A DNA stretch of 37,323 nucleotides from Candidatus Methanovirga australis. Lineage in GTDB: Archaea; Methanobacteriota; Methanobacteria; Methanobacteriales; Methanobacteriaceae. Position 1 is the first letter of the stretch. Each line of letters begins with the position of its first letter. The notes beneath the pieces were generated by a model. It was given only the letters and a program-made list of their open reading frames with translations, did no database searches and was not told where the DNA came from. The DNA lies in assembly GCA_031272765.1 (NCBI GenBank), contig JAISTD010000117.1, positions 1 through 37,323 on the forward strand, given 5' to 3'. Both the position numbers and the translations under genes were made by a program. Below are positions 9,593 through 18,172 of this stretch, piece after piece.

Positions 9593-10228
9593 ATGCTAAT
9601 AGAAGGAGAAAATTTAAAAGAATCGCCATGTATAAAAGCAAAGGACGAGTTAACGAACAAGATAATGAATATTAAATTAACAAATAATCCAATGACAAAT
9701 GAAAACATAAAAACAGAAGATGAAAACATAAAAATTGAAGATTTAAAAAAATATGAACACAATATTAAAAATTTACAAGAATTTTTATTTGATCAAATCA
9801 AACAAACATACGGTTATGGATATATAGATGAATATCATCAAGATATTAGATACTTAGAAAAGTACTATAAGCATCCTAAGAGAAACAACTTTTTCGTTGC
9901 ATTGAATATGGAAAATGAAATAATGGGAACAATAGGTATTAGAGAGTATGATAAAAGCTATGAAACATTTGAAGGATTATATTCTAAAAAATCAACTGCG
10001 AGTATTTGGAGACTTTTTGTTCATAAAAACTACAGAAGAATTAAAATCGGGACACTGCTACTAAAAACCGCTGAAAAATTTATAAAAGAAAAAAATTATA
10101 GTGAAATATATTTACACACCCATAAAAATGTTGAAGGATCTTTAGATTTCTGGAAAAAATCAGGATATCTTGTTACTATGGACACTGAAAACGAACTTAA
10201 AACTGTGCATATGATTAAAAAAATATGA
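9593..10228 (+). CDS. GNAT-family N-acetyltransferase with an N-terminal extension
   Basis: The protein has 211 residues. Residues from about 75 to the end form a GNAT fold: EIMGTIGIREY in the early strands, then SIWRLFVHKNYRRIKIGTLLLKTAEKF, where RRIKIGT is the acetyl-CoA pyrophosphate loop (usual pattern Q/R-x-x-G-x-G/A, here with T in the last place). ENVEGSLDFWKKSGY-like sequence near the end matches the typical C-terminal FYEKxGF strand. The first 70 residues are charged and lysine-rich with no recognised domain, so translation could begin later, although no strong internal ribosome binding site is seen. The substrate is unknown. It is flanked by repeats and converges on the AAA/nuclease gene. 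Confidence 0.8.
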   Translation: MLIEGENLKESPCIKAKDELTNKIMNIKLTNNPMTNENIKTEDENIKIEDLKKYEHNIKNLQEFLFDQIKQTYGYGYIDEYHQDIRYLEKYYKHPKRNNFFVALNMENEIMGTIGIREYDKSYETFEGLYSKKSTASIWRLFVHKNYRRIKIGTLLLKTAEKFIKEKNYSEIYLHTHKNVEGSLDFWKKSGYLVTMDTENELKTVHMIKKI

Positions 10229-10327
10229 TATTTTAAAAAGACGATTGTAGATTTACACTTAAAATGTATATATTTAAAATTGTTTTTGACAAAATCCTAA
10301 AAAAACTATTGCAGTCTTTTCGTGACC

Positions 10328-11911
10328 TTATTTTTTCTTAGTTAAATTTTGACTAAATTTACATTTAACTTCCTTATCAGCAAAAGCAACACCTAAAAAA
10401 CTCACATCATACTTCAAATACTTCTCATAATACTTCTTATCTTTAATCTGACCCAAAGCCTCATCTACCAAAACATCAATCTTATCTTCATCTCCACTAA
10501 ATTTAATTTCAATTATAAAAGCCTCATCATCAATAATCAAAACAGCATCCATACGACCTTTATCTGTACTTACTTCACCATCAATCTCAAAACCCAACAA
10601 ATTCAACCACACAAGAAAAATCGTATGATAATACTTCTCCTCATCAACATGCAAATGATAAGGCACATTAGCAATCATCTCACGAAGATTATCATCTAAA
10701 CTCCCACCATCCTTATTCAAAAAATTCCTTCTCATCCTATTCCTTAAACTACTAATATCATCCAATGGATAATTAACACACAAATTTAACAAATATTTAA
10801 CTAAAGAACTTTTCACTTCTTTATTCGGAATAGTTAAAATATAATTTGGTTCTAATTCAACAATTTCTTTCTCACCTATTGTTAAATAACCAGATTGAAA
10901 CATTAACGGAACAATCGGAATATTATCAGGATCATAACTATCAGATATCTCAGAACCCGCCTCTACTTTATTAAGAACTTTATTTAAGTCTGTTTTTATT
11001 TTTAATAATTCAAGAAGAAATGTTGGTGTTCCAGTCTTAAACCAATAATTACTAAATTCATTTTTTCTAAATAACGATAAAGTAGACTGAGGATTATAAA
11101 CAAAATTCCTACCATCCCAACTATAACCATTATACCACTCTTTAATACCTATTAAAAGTTCATTCATACTAATATTAACTTCTTTAGCAAGATTATTCAT
11201 ATAAGGTTTAAAATAATATTCTAATTCACTCTGAGTATAACCACAAATAGTCGAAAATTCTTTATCAATCGTTAAATCATCAGGACTATTCAATCCAGAA
11301 AAGATTGATGTTCCAACGAACTTAGAAACACCAGTTATGAATACAAACCTTAGGTTATCATCTTGACTTTTTAAAATTTGGTAAAAATCATGTAATATCT
11401 CTTTCATATCATCACGAACATCAGGATAAGAAACATTATCCAAAATAGGCTTATCATACTCATCAACAAGAACAACAACCTTACCATATTTACTAACTAA
11501 CTCTTCAATCAACTCTCCAAACTTATCATCATAATCATCATACTCTAAACCTATACCATGCTCCTTAGCTATTTTAGTTAAAAAAATACTTAAAGAATTC
11601 TTTAATTTCTCACCAGACCTATGAGTCCTCCCACCCAAATCAATTCTAATAACAGGATATGATTCACTCCAATCCCACTTATCATAAATATACAAATCCT
11701 CAAATAATTCTTCATTCCCTAAAAACAAGTTTTCAAGAGTACTAACAAGCAACGATTTACCAAATCTTCTTGGACGAGATAAGAAATATGACTTCCCAGA
11801 ATTAATAAGTTCCAACATTTCCTTAGTTTTATCCACATAAAGATAATTATTGGTTCTCAAATCTTCAAAAGATTGTATACTAAGTGGCAACTTTTGTAAC
11901 TTATCCCCCAT
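10328..11911 (-). CDS. AAA-ATPase-like / PD-(D/E)XK nuclease-superfamily protein (DUF1703 type), second copy
   Basis: This is a full-length paralogue (527 residues from the ATG) of the gene at 603. It has the P-loop variant SRPRRFGKS at residues 45-53, Walker B VVVLVDEYD near 145-155, and a C-terminal nuclease-like core with D in KGRMDAV and the E-x-K of IIEIKF. I chose the ATG at 11911 over the TTG at 11914, because the ATG overlaps the stop of an upstream relic as TGATG, a coupling arrangement. The last third of the gene contains a 110-bp segment (10381-10490) repeated identically at 11961-12070, so it once had a tandem twin. Codon use is G-rich on the coding strand like most genes here. 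Confidence 0.85.
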   Translation of the reverse strand: MGDKLQKLPLSIQSFEDLRTNNYLYVDKTKEMLELINSGKSYFLSRPRRFGKSLLVSTLENLFLGNEELFEDLYIYDKWDWSESYPVIRIDLGGRTHRSGEKLKNSLSIFLTKIAKEHGIGLEYDDYDDKFGELIEELVSKYGKVVVLVDEYDKPILDNVSYPDVRDDMKEILHDFYQILKSQDDNLRFVFITGVSKFVGTSIFSGLNSPDDLTIDKEFSTICGYTQSELEYYFKPYMNNLAKEVNISMNELLIGIKEWYNGYSWDGRNFVYNPQSTLSLFRKNEFSNYWFKTGTPTFLLELLKIKTDLNKVLNKVEAGSEISDSYDPDNIPIVPLMFQSGYLTIGEKEIVELEPNYILTIPNKEVKSSLVKYLLNLCVNYPLDDISSLRNRMRRNFLNKDGGSLDDNLREMIANVPYHLHVDEEKYYHTIFLVWLNLLGFEIDGEVSTDKGRMDAVLIIDDEAFIIEIKFSGDEDKIDVLVDEALGQIKDKKYYEKYLKYDVSFLGVAFADKEVKCKFSQNLTKKK

Positions 11912-12070
11912 CAAAATTCCCCTTTTATTTCACTAAATTTACACTTAACTTCTCTATCAGCAAAAGCAACACCTAAAAAACTCACATCATACTTCAAATA
12001 CTTCTCATAATACTTCTTATCTTTAATCTGACCCAAAGCCTCATCTACCAAAACATCAATCTTATCTTCA
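11911..12070 (-). pseudogene. C-terminal scar of a third AAA/nuclease copy (duplicated segment)
   Basis: Bases 11932-12070 match 10352-10490 with three mismatches, and the part 11961-12070 is identical. The reading frame (DKIDVLVDEALGQIKDK to VAFADREVKCKFS) is kept and ends in a TGA that overlaps the ATG of the gene at 11911. Upstream of 12070 the homology stops and the frame closes at a TAA near 12112. The simplest history is a tandem duplication of the whole gene followed by loss of most of the upstream copy. Confidence 0.85.
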
Positions 12071-12111
12071 GCTCTACCATATTTTTCTTTATCTAAAGTA
12101 ATGATTTTTTG

Positions 12112-12668
12112 TTATAATCAAGTTTCATCTTCAAAGGAATTTATCTATTTTTCCATTAATTATTTTTGATATTTTTAAAATAAATATTTTTACATTAAAA
12201 TATTCAAACTACAGAGAGTTTCTATTAACCTAATCAAAAATATAACATATACTGATAAAAGTATTTATAAAATTTGAAACTCCCATTATTTAACTAAATA
12301 GTAGCAAATTAGTATATAAAAGCATCGATTATTTCACACCCTCCCCCATGGTTTTATATTTAAGTATTAAGAACCTTACATGTTATACTCTATAAATGAT
12401 AATACTATGAACAATATAATCCTTATCCCAAGCAAAATACAGGCAGATGTTAAAAAAAAACACCGCACATATAATTAAATAAATAATTGACTCCCAAAAA
12501 AAGCATCTACAAACAGAATAAAGCCTAAAAACGAAATATTTTGAATGATCAACTGTACATAATAAAAATTTTAACAATGGACTCCTTTTAGAGAAAAAAT
12601 ACTAAATCATGGAGTTTAAAAAATTAAAAGCACAACAATCAACTAAAAAATAATCCAACTACCTATTT
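12112..12668. other. AT-rich gap with a dispersed repeat carrying a TATA box
   Basis: No supported gene. It holds the dispersed repeat at 12211-12330. A minus-strand frame of 64 codons at 12383-12577 is rich in F, C and I and has no recognisable domain or ribosome binding site, so I do not call it. Confidence 0.5.
12211..12330 (+). repeat. Dispersed ~120-bp intergenic repeat, copy 1
   Basis: Shares with 23010-23125 the blocks cagagagtttctattaa, gaaactccca, gtatataaa and cgattatt in the same order and at nearly the same spacing. The agtttc and gaaact blocks form an inverted repeat (gagtttc/gaaactc). The gtatataaa block resembles an archaeal TATA box, so the element could carry a promoter reading rightward. 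What would be transcribed is unknown; the sequences after the two copies differ. Confidence 0.75.
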
Positions 12669-13049
12669 TTATCGAATTATTTTTATATCTTTAAAAATAT
12701 CAAAGTCTGGATCAAAACTAACAATTTCAGCTATTTCTAAATCTTTCATTAAAATATAATACAAATTGTCAAAAAAACCTATATTATTAGTTAAAGAAGT
12801 TATAAATGTTTTTTCATAATAGGTAGTATCATCAATTACTAAAAAATCATTTATCATACTATAATAAGCATGTTTAACATCATCATCTGATTGTTTTAGT
12901 TTTCTAAGAACAGTTAATACTTCTGCAATTACCATGTGTGAAATTACTAATTTTTCTGTTTCTATAGTCTTAAATATTTTATTAGACTTTTCATGACTTT
13001 TATTTTTAAAAAATAAACTAATTAAGAAGCTAGGTTCTAAAAAAATCAT
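12669..13049 (-). CDS. PIN-domain toxin of a VapBC-type pair (altered active site)
   Basis: The 126-residue protein has the length and layout of a VapC RNase toxin, which cleaves tRNA or rRNA when freed from its antitoxin. PIN acidic positions are E43 (IAEVLTVL), D94 (FFDNLYY) and D113 (SFDPDFD). The first catalytic position, normally Asp in FLDTSF, is Glu here (E5 in MIFLEPSF), with Thr also replaced by Pro. Such a change may reduce or abolish metal-dependent cleavage. It starts four bases after the stop of the antitoxin gene, so the two are co-transcribed. Its paralogue at 13441 keeps the Asp. Confidence 0.78.
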   Translation of the reverse strand: MIFLEPSFLISLFFKNKSHEKSNKIFKTIETEKLVISHMVIAEVLTVLRKLKQSDDDVKHAYYSMINDFLVIDDTTYYEKTFITSLTNNIGFFDNLYYILMKDLEIAEIVSFDPDFDIFKDIKIIR

Positions 13050-13053
13050 ATAA

Positions 13054-13323
13054 TCATGCCTGATCTAAAAATATTTTTTTTCTTATATCCACAGGATCAA
13101 AGTCATCCTCACTTTTAAGTTTACCAATCATGTCTTTAATAGTGATTGTTTCATTACTTTCTAATTTTACAGAAGCATTAATTATTTTATCCTCTTTAGT
13201 TTCAGTCTCCATTATTAAATCTACTAATACTCCTGATTTGGATTTGCCTTTTCTTTTTGATAAGTTGTCTATCTGTTTAATAGCTTCAATAGGTAAAGTA
13301 TAGGTTGCTTTTTTAACATTCAT
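13054..13323 (-). CDS. Ribbon-helix-helix antitoxin partner of the PIN toxin (VapB-like)
   Basis: This 89-residue protein starts with MNVKKATYTLPIEAIKQID, a basic strand followed by helix, as in ribbon-helix-helix DNA-binding antitoxins, then KRKGKSKSGVLVDLI. The acidic C-terminal half would wrap the toxin. It lies directly upstream of the toxin gene with four bases between. A GGTG three to nine bases before the ATG acts as ribosome binding site, and a TATA-like attaaatataaa lies further upstream. Family assignment rests on size, charge pattern and partner, not on a search. Confidence 0.7.
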   Translation of the reverse strand: MNVKKATYTLPIEAIKQIDNLSKRKGKSKSGVLVDLIMETETKEDKIINASVKLESNETITIKDMIGKLKSEDDFDPVDIRKKIFLDQA

Positions 13324-13440
13324 TTTAACACCAATATAATTTTTTTATATTTAATTATATGGGAAGCCATATTATAAATGTTTTTGTCTTTGGGGTTTCC
13401 ATTTAGTTTTTGATTCTATCATATTATCACTATTTTTATT

Positions 13441-13833
13441 TTAATAAATTCTTTTAATATTTTTGTTTAAGTCAAAATGTTTATCAAATGTAGCTATTTC
13501 TTTTATTCCTAACTCTTCCATTATACTCATTATAAGGAAATCAAAGAAAGGCAGTCTTTTTTCCCATTCAATTGTTTTTCTTAAGGCATTATTATAAAAA
13601 TAATGGTCTTCAATAATAGTATAATCTTCAATTAATTTAGTATAAGTTTCTTCTATTTTATGTTTATCAATTTTTAATTTATTATTTAATAAATTAATAG
13701 TTTCAGCTATAATTATTCTGGATATTATTTTCTCTTCTTTCTTTATTTTTTCCATTAGCTCATTAGCTCTTGGGTGATCTTCTTCTTCGTTTATATAAAA
13801 AGAAACTAAAAAACTTGTATCTAAAAAAATCAT
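13441..13833 (-). CDS. PIN-domain toxin of a second VapBC-type pair
   Basis: This 130-residue PIN protein keeps all four acidic positions: D5 (MIFLDTSF), E44 (IAETINLL), D98 (PFFDFL) and D117 (ATFDKHFD). It is therefore expected to be an active Mg-dependent RNase toxin. Its ATG overlaps the stop of the antitoxin gene by one base (TAATG), which is usual for coupled toxin-antitoxin genes. The sequence just beyond its stop (about 13392-13440) resembles that after the toxin relic at 14386, showing that a copy of this module was duplicated. Confidence 0.85.
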   Translation of the reverse strand: MIFLDTSFLVSFYINEEEDHPRANELMEKIKKEEKIISRIIIAETINLLNNKLKIDKHKIEETYTKLIEDYTIIEDHYFYNNALRKTIEWEKRLPFFDFLIMSIMEELGIKEIATFDKHFDLNKNIKRIY

Positions 13834-14126
13834 TATCCCCCTCTTCTCATTTCTTTAACCAATTTTACCGCATCAAAAGGTTCAACTCCTTTAATGAAAC
13901 CAGAACTTTTCATAATTCTATCTGGATCTGGATTATAAGTTGTTTTATTAGCTATTAAATAATCAGGAATTTTATTTTTATCTTTTTCTGCTTCTAAACC
14001 TTTTCTTAGATACTCATTTATTATTTCAGTTTGTGTTGAATTTTTATTTAATGCAACTACTTTAATAGTTTTAATAACATCCTTATCAAGATTTAAAGTA
14101 GTTCTTAGCCTATTTTTAGTTTTCAT
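13833..14126 (-). CDS. Ribbon-helix-helix antitoxin of the second pair (VapB-like)
   Basis: The 97-residue protein begins with the basic segment MKTKNRLRTTLNLDKDVIKT, typical of a ribbon-helix-helix strand and first helix, followed by STQTEIINEYLRKGLEAE as the second helix. The C-terminal part would bind the PIN toxin. GGCGAT seven bases before the ATG is a good match to the ribosome binding site. It overlaps the toxin gene by one base. Its sequence is different from the antitoxin at 13054, so the two pairs are probably not cross-neutralising; this is inference. Confidence 0.75.
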   Translation of the reverse strand: MKTKNRLRTTLNLDKDVIKTIKVVALNKNSTQTEIINEYLRKGLEAEKDKNKIPDYLIANKTTYNPDPDRIMKSSGFIKGVEPFDAVKLVKEMRRGG

Positions 14127-15206
14127 ATTATCGCCTTAAATTATATGACTATATGTAATTTTAATTTATACATATATTATTTATAATCGTATAAATAGTT
14201 ATAGGAACAATATGTATTAAAAATGAAAATCATATTTTTTAATAGATATGATTATTCAAAAGAGTAGATAAATAAATCATGTATTTCTATACATATTACA
14301 ATATTATAAATAATTAAGTAAATAAAATCATGATTATATTCATTCTAAGTTTTCTCCATTTAGTCTGATTCTATCATTACATATTTCATTGATTTATATT
14401 AGAAATTCTTATGATTTCTTCTTTTCTATCTAAATCTTTGTCAAAAGAAGTTATTTTAGTTAAATAATTTGATAGACTTGTTGGTTAAGCTTTCCATCTT
14501 TAAATTGCCGTAAACTATTAAAAATCCCAATGTTAATAAATATAATTAAGATTATTTAAATTATAAATAAACTTTTTGAGGCATATTTATATTTATAAAA
14601 TTTAATAAATATTATATATTCTTACACAAATATTTATAATATTATAACAATAGTTATATTAATGATGGTTTAATAAATGATAGTCAATAATTGATAATAT
14701 ATTAATTAAAAATTTATTATTAACTTATAGATATTAAATTAATTTATAGTAATATTCAATTTATTCGCATGATTTTCAAATAACTGTGTATTTTTGAAAA
14801 ACTGCTGTATTTTTGAATATAAATTAATATGATAATCTTATTAAATTATTTAATGAAAATTATTTACAAAAAAAATATAATTTAATTAACTAAATGAAAA
14901 TTATTACTTAAAATTGAAAATTAAGAATTTTTAATTAAAGAAAAATTAATAAAATTATATTTTTAATTTGAAACTTAAAGATTCAATTAACATTTTGTTA
15001 TACAAAATAAAAATCTTTGATATCAAATAAATTAAAAGCAATATACTGAATTAATAATATATTAGATAATTATAAATAAATAATAATGATTATTCAATAA
15101 AATAAGAAAATAAATGAAAGTGATATGTTAGTAAGTTAATAGATGCAGTGGATTAATATAAGAATGATATTTTATGAGAATGATGGATTAATATGAGATG
15201 ATAATT
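14127..15206. other. Intergenic region with a toxin relic and a palindrome
   Basis: Apart from the relic at 14386-14534, the stretch is AT-rich without a coding frame. A TATAACAATAGTTATA palindrome at about 14643-14658 is the reverse complement of the one at 7790-7807. The pdxS promoter must lie near the right end, but no TATA box stands out from the AT-rich background. Confidence 0.45.
14386..14534 (-). pseudogene. C-terminal relic of a third PIN-domain toxin
   Basis: On the minus strand, one frame reads NIGIFNSLRQFKDGKLNQQ (compare NNIGFFDNLYY in the toxin at 12669), and after a frameshift another reads LTKITSFDKDLDRKEEIIRI ending at 14386-14388 (compare KEIATFDKHFDLNKNIKRIY in the toxin at 13441). 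The final SFDKDLD keeps the last PIN aspartate. The bases after the stop (14341-14385) match those after the toxin gene at 13441. This is a decayed third module. Confidence 0.7.
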
Positions 15207-16088
15207 ATGGTTAAAGGAACTGATATTTTAAAAGAAGGATTTGCAAAAATGACAAAAGGTGGAGTTGTCATGGATGTTGTTAATGCAGAACAGGCTGGAA
15301 TAGCTGAAGATGCTGGTGCTGTAGCTGTAATGGCATTGGAAAAGGTGCCTGCAGATATTAGGGCTTCAGGTGGAGTTGCTCGTATGGCTGATCCTAATAA
15401 GGTTCAGGAGATTCTTGATGCTGTTTCGATACCTGTTATGGCAAAGTCAAGAATTGGGCATATTGCCGAGGCACAAATTTTAGAAACTTTAGGTGTGGAT
15501 ATGATCGATGAAAGTGAAGTACTTACACCTGCAGATGAAGAATATCATATTAACAAGAAAGAATTCACAATACCTTTTGTATGTGGTGCAAGAGATTTAG
15601 GTGAAGCTTTACGTAGAATTGATGAAGGTGCTGCTATGATTCGAACTAAAGGTGAGCCTGGAACTGGAAACATTGTTGAAGCAGTTCGTCATATGAGGAG
15701 AGTTATGAGTGAAATTCGTGAGATTAAAGGCAAAGACAATGAGGAACTTAGAAACTTTGCAAGATTTATAGAAGCACCTTATCATCTTGTTAAAAAAACA
15801 TCTGAACTTGGCAAATTGCCTGTTGTTAATTTTGCTGCTGGTGGAATAGCAACTCCTGCTGATGCTTCTTTAATGATGCAACTTGGTTCTGATGGGATTT
15901 TCGTTGGTTCAGGGATATTTAAGTCTAATAATCCTGTTGAGTTTGCAAAAGCAATAGTTGAAGCAGCAGCGAATTATGATAAACCTGATGTTTTGGCTCA
16001 AGTTTCTAAGGGTTTAGGTGAAGCAATGAAAGGGCTTGAAATATCTAAAATTGGTGATAATGAGAGAATGCAAGATAGGGGTTGGTAG
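15207..16088 (+). CDS. pdxS: Pyridoxal 5'-phosphate synthase, lyase subunit PdxS
   Basis: PdxS makes PLP from ribose 5-phosphate, glyceraldehyde 3-phosphate and ammonia in the DXP-independent pathway; ammonia comes from the glutaminase PdxT, which is not in this window. The sequence has D23 ([19 protein letters not shown]), the Schiff-base lysine K80 ([10 protein letters not shown]), and the phosphate-loop region [15 protein letters not shown]. The C-terminus [18 protein letters not shown] is typical. I prefer the ATG at 15207, because GAGATGAT lies just before it; an ATG nine bases upstream is also possible. The tail is followed by U-rich runs that look like a terminator. It supplies the cofactor used by CysK and MetY. 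Confidence 0.95.
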   Translation: MVKGTDILKEGFAKMTKGGVVMDVVNAEQAGIAEDAGAVAVMALEKVPADIRASGGVARMADPNKVQEILDAVSIPVMAKSRIGHIAEAQILETLGVDMIDESEVLTPADEEYHINKKEFTIPFVCGARDLGEALRRIDEGAAMIRTKGEPGTGNIVEAVRHMRRVMSEIREIKGKDNEELRNFARFIEAPYHLVKKTSELGKLPVVNFAAGGIATPADASLMMQLGSDGIFVGSGIFKSNNPVEFAKAIVEAAANYDKPDVLAQVSKGLGEAMKGLEISKIGDNERMQDRGW

Positions 16089-16180
16089 AACCATAGTCTC
16101 TTTTTTTGATAGTTCTTCTTTTTAATAGCTTCTTCTTTTTAATAGCTATTATTTATTAATTATTTATTAATTGATTCACT
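16089..16180 (+). terminator. U-rich terminator after pdxS
   Basis: Directly after the pdxS stop come a run of seven T at about 16103-16109 and two direct repeats of cttctttttaatag (about 16115-16142). Clusters of U are sufficient for archaeal termination. The rest of the gap to 16415 is AT-rich without a gene. Confidence 0.5.
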
Positions 16181-16415
16181 GATTATTTATTAATATTTTG
16201 GTATTTTAACATAATATTTTCATTATTTAATTTTAAATTACATTATTATTAAATGATATTTTAAAAATTTAAGTTTATATGCTAATTTAATAAAATTCAT
16301 AATGTAAAAAATATTTATTATTTAATAACAAAAACTATAAAGTAAGAATTTATTATCAACATTAAAATTTGCAAAACTGACATAAAAAATTAACACATAT
16401 AACTTTGGTGGATAG

Positions 16416-17234
16416 ATGAGTTGTTACAAGTATTGGGGTAAAATAAAAGAAATATCTAAAAAATTATCTGATATGGGAGGTTTAAATAGCTATTCAGGCT
16501 CTTCATTGGATAATATAGATATTAGCGAAATTATAAAGCTTTTAGATGAAATTGAAGTGATTGCTCATGATAGAGAGATAGATTTTGATTCTGCAAAACA
16601 TATTTTAGATGATGAAAAAATGAATGAAGCTTTGACTTTAATTAGAAAATTTTATGTCTACATTGGCTCAAGACTTGAAAAGGAGAATGCATTAAAGATT
16701 TTAAAATCTGATGATCCAGTATCAACTTTAGATTCATTCCACTTTTATGATAGATATATTGGTTTGATTGAAAATGAAAGTCAGTTAGTTAAGTTTAATA
16801 AAGATAAAACTTTCGTATTCATTGGAAGTGGACCATTACCTTTAACCTTGATAATGTTTAATAAATTATTTAAATGTAAATGTATTGGTATTGAAGTCCA
16901 AACTGAAGTTGCTGATTTATCTCGTAAAGTAATTGAAAAATTAGGTTTAAAAAGGATTGAAATAATTGTTGGAGATGAAAAATCCATTAAAGACATTGAT
17001 TATGATATTTTAATGGTGGCTGCATTGGCAGAGCCTAAAGAAAGAGTTTTTGCAAATATTTGGGATATTGTATCTGAGAAAACTCCTGTTTTATATAGAA
17101 CATACACAGGTATGAGAGCCATTCTATACTCTCCAGTAACAGAAAAGGACACTCGTGGTTTTCATAAGGAAGTTATGATTTTACCAACTGGCAATACAAA
17201 TAACACATCTGTTTTAATCAGAAAAATAGTTTAA
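16416..17234 (+). CDS. Nicotianamine synthase-like protein
   Basis: This 272-residue protein matches archaeal nicotianamine synthases (PF03059), which join aminopropyl or aminobutyrate groups of S-adenosylmethionine to make a metal-chelating, nicotianamine-like compound. The SAM-binding motif is FIGSGPLPLT at residues 135-144, and FYDRY near 110 corresponds to the family's tyrosine-containing active-site segment; acidic residues E88/E90 lie where the catalytic glutamate of the Methanothermobacter enzyme is expected (position recalled, not aligned). GGTGGAT seven bases before the ATG sets the start. The product probably handles nickel, cobalt or iron, which methanogens need in quantity. A ThiF-like gene follows 190 bp downstream in the same direction. 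Confidence 0.82.
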   Translation: MSCYKYWGKIKEISKKLSDMGGLNSYSGSSLDNIDISEIIKLLDEIEVIAHDREIDFDSAKHILDDEKMNEALTLIRKFYVYIGSRLEKENALKILKSDDPVSTLDSFHFYDRYIGLIENESQLVKFNKDKTFVFIGSGPLPLTLIMFNKLFKCKCIGIEVQTEVADLSRKVIEKLGLKRIEIIVGDEKSIKDIDYDILMVAALAEPKERVFANIWDIVSEKTPVLYRTYTGMRAILYSPVTEKDTRGFHKEVMILPTGNTNNTSVLIRKIV

Positions 17235-17429
17235 GAGCTTTAAAAGAGTAGAATTATCACATAATATTAGATATGTTAAAAGAAATAAATCTTCATTCAT
17301 TATTATATTAACTATATGTTTTGGCATATTTTTAATAGTTTGTATTTTTCCAAAGAGTCACTAAAAATTGAGGATTAATATATTGACCAACAATTGTTAT
17401 TATATTACAATTAAATAAGGAGAATGTTT

Positions 17430-18059
17430 ATGATACAGAAAATAGAAGATAGTCTAATCCCTAAAGGTACAGTTGATCTGATTGGTGTTGGAAGATTAGG
17501 TCTTAGAACTGCGATAAGTCTTATACAAATTCATAGAGGTGGACCGAAAACGATTTCTCTTTTTGATAATCAGAAAATATCTAAATCAGATTTAATATTT
17601 CTATTGAACGGTGGTAAAGTTGGAGAATATAAAGCTGATTTTACAAAAAGCCTTTCTACTCATGAAGAGGGATATAGGAATGTGGTTAGTAATCCTGTAA
17701 ACATTACTGAAGATAATTTAGATATTGTAACTGGAGATGTTGTTGTTTTAGAGTTAGCTGGAGGAGACACGATAGACACAGCAGTTAATATAATTAAAAA
17801 AGCTCATGATATGGGGTCTAAAACAATAGGTACTGCTGGAATATTTGGTATTGGTGAAGAAGAGATTGTTGCAAAGGATATTTCAGAGTTTGATGATACC
17901 AACATCATTGCTAATTTACTTAGAGAGAAGGGAATAGAAAAAAATCATATCCTTGTATCTACAAATAAGTTTATTACAAGTGGAGTTCCTATCACACCTT
18001 ATGTTTTAGATAGTGTTTCTAATATTATAACTCGTGAAATAATTAAATTATTGATTTAA
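17430..18059 (+). CDS. ThiF/E1-like Rossmann-fold nucleotide-binding protein
   Basis: The 209-residue protein has an N-terminal dinucleotide- or ATP-binding loop VDLIGVGRLGLRTAISLIQ and a SLFDNQKISKSDL segment like the E1/ThiF family, where an Asp binds the nucleotide ribose. No cysteine is present at the usual adenylyl-transfer position, and no zinc CxxC motif is seen, so it is an atypical member. Possible relatives include HcgE of the [Fe]-hydrogenase cofactor pathway, but no other hcg gene is here and I cannot confirm it. The start at 17430 is preferred over ATG 17424 because AAGGAG is seven bases upstream. Its position downstream of the nicotianamine synthase-like gene may reflect a functional link. 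Confidence 0.6.
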   Translation: MIQKIEDSLIPKGTVDLIGVGRLGLRTAISLIQIHRGGPKTISLFDNQKISKSDLIFLLNGGKVGEYKADFTKSLSTHEEGYRNVVSNPVNITEDNLDIVTGDVVVLELAGGDTIDTAVNIIKKAHDMGSKTIGTAGIFGIGEEEIVAKDISEFDDTNIIANLLREKGIEKNHILVSTNKFITSGVPITPYVLDSVSNIITREIIKLLI

Positions 18060-18172
18060 TAATGTATTACAATTTTAATAGCTAATATTTTACTAATTAG
18101 TAATTATAAATTATATTAGTATTATATTTTGATTATTATTATTAAAAATATTTTTTTAAGAGGTTATTTATC

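Noticed and set aside
8896-10323. Insertion sequence bounded by gagactgttgc-like ends around the acetyltransferase gene
   Set aside because: The left sequence and the inverted right sequence share only a few bases in order, and no transposase is present.
12383-12577. 64-codon minus-strand open frame
   Set aside because: Hydrophobic, cysteine-rich composition typical of chance frames in AT-rich DNA, no ribosome binding site and no domain.
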